From an uncultured Eubacteriales bacterium (GTDB taxonomy: Bacteria; Bacillota; Clostridia; Peptostreptococcales; Anaerovoracaceae), in the NCBI GenBank assembly GCA_910583765.1, contig CAJTYS010000029.1, positions 1-47,362 of the forward strand: a DNA stretch of 47,362 nt. The letters are read 5' to 3'. Within the stretch, counting starts at the first letter, position 1. Every line of letters begins with the position of its first letter. Shown here piece by piece: positions 41,273-47,362 of this stretch. The notes under the pieces are model-generated. The model made no database searches, had not been told where the DNA came from, and saw only the letters and a program-made list of their open reading frames with translations. The position numbers were made by a program, and so were the translations under genes.

Positions 41273-41743
41273 ATGGCAAGACGCGGAGAAAACATCAGAA
41301 GGAGAAAAGATGGACGTTGGGAAGGCAGATATCATGCGCAGGAACCCCGAACCGGAAAAAGCACGTCACATTCCATATATGGAAAAACGTATGGAGAAGT
41401 GCGAGAAAAACTGACAATCGCGAAACAAACTGCCGAAACGCTGGCAAAGGAAAAGACTATGGGCCAAGGAATCCATTTCAGCACGGTCGCAGAAGAATGG
41501 TTATCCATCATTGTGATGGAAATGCTTTGCGTTGTGAACAAGATCCAGGAGTTTTCGCCAAAAAGAATGGATGGAGTTGTGCTGGGGACCACGCTGCTTT
41601 TTGGAAAGGACAAGCCTTATGGAAAAATATGCGGAGCATTCGTGAACTTCGATTTCAAAAAAGAGACATCCAAGCAGCGCTATGAAAAGCTTGCGGCTGA
41701 ACTCTGGCGAATCAGTTGGATTTCACGAAGAAAAGACATGTGA
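41273..41743 (+). pseudogene. Truncated tyrosine recombinase (integrase) N-terminus in a chimeric frame
   Basis: With AAGGAGG upstream, the frame opens MARRGENIRRRKDGRWEGRY and continues to about residue 80 (HSIYGKTYGEVREKL, TVAEEWLSI) like the arm-binding and SAM-like start of phage-type integrases. The catalytic domain is absent. The remaining 75 residues (GAFVNFDFKKETSKQRYEKL and onward) look like the end of an unrelated protein, joined by deletion. A full integrase is near 400 residues. Confidence 0.65.
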
Positions 41744-41809
41744 GAAGCAGCTGACATGATCATACCAGGATTTTTTGTGGAATATTTCAGGAATTTGTGC
41801 CAAAATTTG

Positions 41810-41838
41810 TTGAAGGTAACGAGAAAAAGTAGTACAAT
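41810..41838 (+). promoter_or_regulatory. Promoter of the MATE transporter gene
   Basis: TTGAAG (41810-41815), a 17-base spacer and TACAAT (41833-41838), 24 bases before the start codon. Confidence 0.7.
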
Positions 41839-41862
41839 AGTTACTCACGACAAGGAGGAGTT

Positions 41863-43233
41863 ATGAGTAATCAGATGCGTGAAAATAAAATGGGCACCAT
41901 GCCTGTTGGAAAATTGATCGTTACCATGTCCTGGCCAGCTGTTTTATCCATGCTGATCCAGGCGCTTTACAATATCGTGGACAGCATTTTCGTTTCCATG
42001 ATCAGCGAACAGGCTTTGGCTGCTGTGACTTATATTTTTCCAGTTCAGATGCTGCTGGTCGCTGTGGGCGTAGGCACAGGCGTTGGGATCAATTCTCTGA
42101 TTTCCAGGAGACTTGGCGCTCAGCGCTTTGAAGAAGCGAACATGGCTGCCAGTCATGGGTATAGGTTGTCCTTTTTCAATTGGATGGGCTTTGCTTTAGT
42201 GGGTATCTTTCTGTCCAATATCTTTATGAATTTCTTTTCCAGCACCGCTTATGTTGTGGAAAGCGGCGCCATGTACATGAGAATCGTCACCATTGGTTCG
42301 CTGTTTGTGCTGGTCCAGGTTTCCACGGAAAAGATCCTGCAGGCCACTGGCAACATGCTGTTTCCTATGATATGCAGCATCGCAGGGGCTGTGATCAATA
42401 TTGTGCTGGATCCTGTGCTGATCTTCGGGCTTGGTCCTTTCCCGAAAATGGACGTGGCAGGAGCAGCTCTTGCTACCATCATCGGTCAGCTGGTTTCCAT
42501 GATTTTGGGACAATACCTGCTGTTCAAAAAAGACCATCAGGTCACAGTAAAAGTGCGGGGATTTAAAATGGATTCCAGGATCATTAGAGACATTTACGCA
42601 GTAGGGCTTCCAGCGATTCTGATGCAGGCCATGATGTCCATCCTGCAGTTTGGGCTGAACGCGATCTTGGGTGGACTTTCAGAAACCGCGGTGGCGGTGA
42701 ACGGCGTTTATGGCAGGATCCAATCCTTTATCTTTATGCCTGTTTTCGGGTTGAACCAGGGAACGCTGCCTATCATGGGGTACAATTATGGAGCCAGGGA
42801 CAAGGGCCGGCTGATGAAGGCTTTCAAGATCGGATTTCTCATTGCCTTTGTGATCATGTCCATAGGATTGATTTTGTTCCAACTGTTCCCAAGGCAGTTC
42901 CTGAGCATGTTTAATGCGTCCGAGGGCATGTATGAGATCGGCGTGTCCGCGTTTCGCACCATCAGCATTTGTTTCTTGCCAGCATCTTTTGGAATCTTGG
43001 CTTCGTCCTTTTTCCAAGCCACTGGACATGGTGTCCTCAGTCTTTGGGGTTCTTTGATCCGGCAGATGATCGGCATCCTGCCGCTGGCCTTTATTTTATC
43101 CAAAATCGGCGGGCTGGATCTGGTGTGGTTCTCCTTCCCATTGGCGGAAATCCTGGGATTCCTGTACTGCGTCATTGCCATGCGGCACATTTATAAAAAG
43201 GATATCGCAAAACTTGATCAAGAGCATTCATGA
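41863..43233 (+). CDS. MATE family efflux transporter
   Basis: 456 residues and about 12 membrane helices in two related halves. MGTMPVGKLIVTMSWPAVLSMLIQALYNIVDSIFV is the typical MATE start, and PVFGLNQGTLPIMGYNYGARD is the second-half signature. Such transporters expel drugs or metabolites by Na+ or H+ antiport. AAGGAGG lies before the ATG. It is a single gene with its own promoter; it ends 12 bases from the convergent cysteine-rich gene. Confidence 0.92.
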   Translation: MSNQMRENKMGTMPVGKLIVTMSWPAVLSMLIQALYNIVDSIFVSMISEQALAAVTYIFPVQMLLVAVGVGTGVGINSLISRRLGAQRFEEANMAASHGYRLSFFNWMGFALVGIFLSNIFMNFFSSTAYVVESGAMYMRIVTIGSLFVLVQVSTEKILQATGNMLFPMICSIAGAVINIVLDPVLIFGLGPFPKMDVAGAALATIIGQLVSMILGQYLLFKKDHQVTVKVRGFKMDSRIIRDIYAVGLPAILMQAMMSILQFGLNAILGGLSETAVAVNGVYGRIQSFIFMPVFGLNQGTLPIMGYNYGARDKGRLMKAFKIGFLIAFVIMSIGLILFQLFPRQFLSMFNASEGMYEIGVSAFRTISICFLPASFGILASSFFQATGHGVLSLWGSLIRQMIGILPLAFILSKIGGLDLVWFSFPLAEILGFLYCVIAMRHIYKKDIAKLDQEHS

Positions 43234-43245
43234 TAAATCCGCTCA

Positions 43246-43809
43246 TCACCTTACGAATCGCAGGGGCAGACCTTCCGCTTCTCGGCTCTCAGAGTCCATT
43301 TCCACCAGGTCAAAGATCAAAGGATCTCGTAACAAGTGGGTCCAGACTGTGTAGGTCGCCTGAATGAAGGAGGGGTTCAGTTCCATGCGCTCTGCGATGA
43401 GCGGACAGGAATAAGGCAAATCCAGAGCAGATAGGATCAGCCGCAGCCTGCCATCTTCTGTTAGGTGAGGCTCTAAGGGAAAGAAGCGGCATTGCAGCGG
43501 CCTTTTTTCCCTTGGGCAAGTGGGCGGGGTTTTGCATTTGACAAAAGAGACTTTTCCTGTCCAAGATTCTGGAAAATCAAAGTTTTGCGCCCGCTCCTTA
43601 GTCCAGGTGAGCCAATCTTCTTTTTTAGAAAATAATTTCTCTTCGCCAGGCAGCAGGTAAATTCCCAGCTCCTGGTCCGTTTCACCATGTTCTCCACAAG
43701 TGCAGCAAATTGCGCCGCAGAGCTTGCCGCAGTCATAATCAATGGGGGACACTCGGTCTAAAAGGCGGTAGATCGCTTCATAGGTTCGTTTTCGTATGGT
43801 GGTTTTCAT
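43246..43809 (-). CDS. Cysteine-rich protein, YkgJ-like metal or Fe-S binding
   Basis: 187 residues, soluble. Cysteines cluster as DCGKLCGAICCTCG near residue 26-39 and as KTPPTCPREKRPLQCRFFPL later, with a further Cys in YSCPL. This spacing resembles the CxxCC(x)n motifs of YkgJ-type zinc or iron-sulfur proteins. I recall it as a conserved clostridial family without known function. Ribosome site AAGGAGA lies before the ATG on the minus strand. Confidence 0.7.
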   Translation of the reverse strand: MKTTIRKRTYEAIYRLLDRVSPIDYDCGKLCGAICCTCGEHGETDQELGIYLLPGEEKLFSKKEDWLTWTKERAQNFDFPESWTGKVSFVKCKTPPTCPREKRPLQCRFFPLEPHLTEDGRLRLILSALDLPYSCPLIAERMELNPSFIQATYTVWTHLLRDPLIFDLVEMDSESREAEGLPLRFVR

Positions 43810-44009
43810 AAAAATCTCCTTATTTCTCAGAAATTAGTATAACACAAAAGCATGTGGATGTGCTATAATCACGCCATCTTTCGACCCTGCTGGCAGAAGT
43901 TTACGGGAATTTGTCTGATTGAATTCCATGGCGGAGGGTATAAAGGAAGCGTAAAAATAATATATATATGTAGTTTTTTGAAAATTCCAGTACCATGGGG
44001 CTATTTTGT

Positions 44010-44018
44010 GGTATAATC
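44010..44018 (+). promoter_or_regulatory. Extended -10 promoter of the activase-like gene
   Basis: TGGTATAAT lies 54 bases before the start codon. It has the same form as the boxes before rnpB. The rest of 43810-44072 shows no gene. Confidence 0.6.
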
Positions 44019-44072
44019 AAAGTAAAGTTCATGGTATGATTGTCTAAAATTTACATAATGACGAGGTAGCAT

Positions 44073-47000
44073 ATGAGATTAGGTATTGATGTAGGGTCAA
44101 CGACCGTAAAACTAGTGTTGCTGGATGATAGCGACAAGCTGGTATATAGCCGGTATGAACGCCATATGTCCAATGTGTTTGAGACTGTGGTGGATTTACT
44201 GTTGGATCTGAATAAAGAACATGCAGACGCACAGGTTAAGGCTGTGATCACAGGATCAGGCGGACTTTCCCTGTCCCAGCTTTTGGGTATTCATTTTGAA
44301 CAGGAAGTGGTGACTTGCAGCGCTGCTGTGGAAGCGCTGATCCCAGAGACGGATGTGGCTATTGAACTAGGGGGGGAAGACGCGAAAATCACTTTTTACG
44401 GGCAAACGGTGGAGCAGAGGATGAACGGCACCTGCGCAGGGGGGACAGGCGCTTTTATTGACCAAATGGCCGTGCTTCTTAACACAGACGCGGGAGGACT
44501 GAATGAAGCCGCGAAAAAACATAAAATGATTTATCCCATCGCTGCCAGGTGCGGCGTGTTCGCCAAGACGGACATCCAGCCGCTGATTAACGAAGGGGCA
44601 GAGATCGAGGATCTGTCAGCGTCCATTTTTCAGGCAGTCGTGAATCAGACTATCAGCGGCTTGGCCTGCGGACGGACCATACGGGGGAAGGTGGCTTTCC
44701 TGGGAGGTCCGCTTTCCTTCCTTTCCGAATTGAGGGCAAGGTTCATTGACACGCTAAAGCTTGCGGATGAAGACGTGATCTTCCCAGAGGACTCCAAGTA
44801 TTTCGTAGCCATTGGCGCTGCCATGACTGCTCACAAATACGAAGAGACTCCGCTGGCAGAAATCGTGGAGCGCATCCAAAATGTCAGTGCTTCTGACTTG
44901 TCGGAGACAAAGCATGTGGAGCCGCTGTTCCGCAATTATGACGAATACCAGCAGTTCATTGACCGGCACAGAAAAGACGCCATCAAGCGAAAAGACATCA
45001 AGAAAGTCAGAGGCAAGGTGTTCCTGGGCATTGACGCGGGTTCCACGACAACGAAAGCCGCGCTCATTGATGATGAGAAGAATTTGATTTATTCTTTTTA
45101 CCGCAGCAATGAAGGAAAACCAATGGAAGCCTGCATGGTCATGCTCAAAGAACTGTACGCTCAGCTTCCAAAGGACGCGTTCATTGCCAATACTACGGTG
45201 ACTGGCTATGGGGAAGGATTGATCAAAGCCGCGTTCAAAGCGGACCTGGGCGAGATCGAGACCATGGCCCATTACAAGGGCGCGGAAGAATTCCTACCAG
45301 GCGTGGAGTTTATCCTGGACATCGGCGGTCAGGACATGAAATGCATGAAGATCAAGGACGGCGCAATTTACAATATCATGCTCAATGAGGCCTGCTCCTC
45401 GGGCTGCGGCTCTTTTATCGAAACTTACGCCAAATCCGTGAACGTGGATGTGCAGACCTTTGCCAGAGAAGCTCTTTTTGCTGACGCGCCGGTGGATTTA
45501 GGAACCAGGTGTACGGTTTTCATGAATTCTAAGGTGAAACAGGCGCAAAAGGAAGGCGCCAGCATTGGCGACATTTCCGCAGGCCTTTCCTATTCTGTCA
45601 TTAAGAACGCTTTATACAAAGTGATCAAGCTGCGAAACCCAGAAGAAGCGGGACAAAAGATTGTGGTGCAGGGGGGGACGTTCCTCAATGACGCGGTGCT
45701 TCGCAGCATCGAAAAGATCATTGGAAAGGACGTGGTTCGCCCGGACATTTCCGGTATCATGGGCGCTTATGGCGCGGCGATCATTGCCAGGGAAAATTAT
45801 GTGGAAGACACAGAATCTTCGATCTTAAAGCCAGAAGAAATGGACTCTTTCACAGTCCAAAACAACCATACCAGATGCAATAAATGCGAAAATCATTGCT
45901 TGCTGACGATTAACAAGTTCAACGATGGCAGCCGCTTCATCACCGGAAACCGCTGTGAGAAAGGCGAGGGCAAGAACAGCTCTCAAAGCGAGCTTCCTAA
46001 TGTGTACGAGTATAAATTCAACCGGTTATTTGGCTACAAGCCTCTCAGCGAAGAAGATTCCACCAGGGGCAGCATCGGCATCCCGAGAGTATTGAACATG
46101 TATGAGAATTACCCGTTCTGGTTCGTCTTTTTCACAGAGCTGGGATTTCGGGTGGTGCTGTCACCGCCATCCAGCAAGGAAATGTATGAAAGCGGCATGG
46201 AGACCATTTCCTCTGACACGGCCTGCTATCCGGCGAAGCTGGTGCATGGTCACATCAAATGGCTGGTGGATCACGGGCTGAAATGGATTTTTTATCCGAG
46301 CATCAACTATGAAGTGGTGGAAGACCCCGGCGCGCCAAACCATTACAATTGTCCGATCGTTGCTACATATCCAGAAGTGATCGGGAACAACATGGATGAA
46401 ATTTTTGAAGAGCACGGCGTGCAGTTTTTCCATCCTTTCATTCCGTATGACAATGATGAGGCTTTGGTGCGGGAAATGTACCGGATGCTCAAGCCCACCG
46501 GCGTGACCAAAACTCATGTGGAATATGCCATGAAGCGGGGTAGAGCGCAGATCAAACGCTTTAAAGACGATATGAAAAAGAAGGGCGAATACTCTTTGAA
46601 ATACGCCAGAGATCACAAGAAAAAAGCCGTGGTGCTGGCAGGACGTCCTTATCATCTGGATCCGGAGATCAACCACGGGATCGATAAAATCATCAGTTCT
46701 TTTGATATGGTAGTGTTGACAGAAGACTCCATCGCCCATCTAGGCAAGCTGGATCGACCGCTTCGGGTGCTGGACCAGTGGATGTATCATTCTCGTCTTT
46801 ACAAAGCGGCCAAATTCGTAGGGACCACTGACGATGTGGAACTGGTGCAGCTCAATTCCTTTGGATGCGGCTTGGATGCTGTGACCACGGATCAGGTGGA
46901 AGAGATCACCAAGAAAAATAACAAGCTGTACACGGTCCTGAAAATCGATGAAGGTTCTAACTTGGGGGCGGCCAGGATTCGGATCCGTTCTCTGAAAGCT

Positions 47001-47362
47001 GCCATGGATGAGCGGGAAAAGAATCAGATCAAACATGTGGACAACAATGAGCCGTACAAGCGCAAATATTTTACCAAGGAGATGCGCAGGGATTACACCA
47101 TCCTGATCCCGGAAATGGCGCCTATGCATTTCCAGTTCATGGAAACAGCGCTGAAACGAGCAGGTTATAACGCAGTATTGCTGCCGACTGTAGATAAAAA
47201 TGCGGTGGATGAAGGTCTGAAATATATCAATAATGATGCTTGCTATCCGACCATCGTCACATTGGGTCAGATTATTTCCTACTTGAAATCAGGAAACGTG
47301 GATCTGGATCATGCAGCAGTGTTCATGAGTCAGACAGGAGGCGGCTGCAGAGCCAGCAACTA
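44073..47362 (+). CDS. Acyl-CoA dehydratase activase-related protein, two ATPase domains plus DUF2229 (partial at right edge)
   Basis: The frame is open from ATG 44073 (GAGGTAG upstream) to the window end, 1096 codons without a stop. Two BadF/HgdC-type ATPase domains follow each other: GIDVGSTTVKLVLLD near residue 4 and GIDAGSTTTKAALID near residue 319, the second with DIGGQDMK and the cluster-binding region NEACSSGCGSF. A CNKCENHC motif near residue 605 and the DUF2229 region (WFVFFTELGFRVVLSPPSSK, DTACYPAKLVHGH, LAGRPYHLDPEINHG) come next. The large fused form is common in clostridia; its dehydratase partner is unknown. Confidence 0.9.
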   Translation, partial: MRLGIDVGSTTVKLVLLDDSDKLVYSRYERHMSNVFETVVDLLLDLNKEHADAQVKAVITGSGGLSLSQLLGIHFEQEVVTCSAAVEALIPETDVAIELGGEDAKITFYGQTVEQRMNGTCAGGTGAFIDQMAVLLNTDAGGLNEAAKKHKMIYPIAARCGVFAKTDIQPLINEGAEIEDLSASIFQAVVNQTISGLACGRTIRGKVAFLGGPLSFLSELRARFIDTLKLADEDVIFPEDSKYFVAIGAAMTAHKYEETPLAEIVERIQNVSASDLSETKHVEPLFRNYDEYQQFIDRHRKDAIKRKDIKKVRGKVFLGIDAGSTTTKAALIDDEKNLIYSFYRSNEGKPMEACMVMLKELYAQLPKDAFIANTTVTGYGEGLIKAAFKADLGEIETMAHYKGAEEFLPGVEFILDIGGQDMKCMKIKDGAIYNIMLNEACSSGCGSFIETYAKSVNVDVQTFAREALFADAPVDLGTRCTVFMNSKVKQAQKEGASIGDISAGLSYSVIKNALYKVIKLRNPEEAGQKIVVQGGTFLNDAVLRSIEKIIGKDVVRPDISGIMGAYGAAIIARENYVEDTESSILKPEEMDSFTVQNNHTRCNKCENHCLLTINKFNDGSRFITGNRCEKGEGKNSSQSELPNVYEYKFNRLFGYKPLSEEDSTRGSIGIPRVLNMYENYPFWFVFFTELGFRVVLSPPSSKEMYESGMETISSDTACYPAKLVHGHIKWLVDHGLKWIFYPSINYEVVEDPGAPNHYNCPIVATYPEVIGNNMDEIFEEHGVQFFHPFIPYDNDEALVREMYRMLKPTGVTKTHVEYAMKRGRAQIKRFKDDMKKKGEYSLKYARDHKKKAVVLAGRPYHLDPEINHGIDKIISSFDMVVLTEDSIAHLGKLDRPLRVLDQWMYHSRLYKAAKFVGTTDDVELVQLNSFGCGLDAVTTDQVEEITKKNNKLYTVLKIDEGSNLGAARIRIRSLKAAMDEREKNQIKHVDNNEPYKRKYFTKEMRRDYTILIPEMAPMHFQFMETALKRAGYNAVLLPTVDKNAVDEGLKYINNDACYPTIVTLGQIISYLKSGNVDLDHAAVFMSQTGGGCRASN

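Overview
The window reads as chromosome of a low-to-moderate GC, Gram-positive anaerobe of the class Clostridia (Bacillota). This rests on the housekeeping run dgt-dnaG-rpoD-trmK-Nif3-rnpB, strong AGGAGG ribosome sites, TTG and GTG starts, extended -10 promoters (TGnTATAAT), a clostridial cysteine-rich coat-like protein and a 2-hydroxyacyl-CoA dehydratase activase-type protein. A gut organism of the Anaerovoracaceae / Family XIII kind is a guess only.

Layout. 1-2763: a transporter of the organophosphate family with an iron-type alcohol dehydrogenase resembling phosphonoacetaldehyde reductases. 2954-5280: a protein with a small helical C-terminal domain, a von Willebrand A protein and a secreted transglutaminase-like protein. 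5338-6420 (minus): a cysteine-rich, probably spore-associated protein with a sigma-K-like promoter. 6559-9261: Bax-inhibitor-like membrane protein, small membrane protein, M16 peptidase, dUTPase. 9346-10502: a catalase whose core and C-terminal domain are separate overlapping genes. 10591-12199: phosphate transporter with its DUF47 partner. 12208-17786: the replication/transcription operon. 17779-18338: two near-identical palindromic units, then RNase P RNA, with three extended -10 boxes at 92-93 base spacing.

18443-26050 is an accessory region of small single genes: FMN-binding protein, VOC protein, HEAT-like protein, class III Fic protein, TIGR04076 protein, secreted protein, methyltransferase, DUF3788. 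It also holds two acetyltransferase remnants and Rpn-family nuclease copies. A leader of about 145 bases, carrying a promoter with a palindrome across it, is repeated before the Fic and secreted genes, and its downstream third sits before the FMN-protein gene.

26213-31990 is a self-contained sugar/polyol catabolic cassette: ROK repressor facing a dehydrogenase-kinase-symporter-phosphatase operon, with a matching pair of operators. Rpn remnants lie on both sides of it (25572-25970 and 32041-32110), so it may be an insertion.

32248-47362: an orphan 31-residue membrane peptide, a CofE-like ligase, a two-component system facing a Gld-type ABC exporter operon (both promoters carry the same direct-repeat operator exactly 10 bases before the -10), an integrase fragment, a MATE transporter, a cysteine-rich protein, and the first 1096 codons of a large activase-type protein that runs off the right edge.

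All functions are read from motifs and recalled family resemblance; no database search was run.
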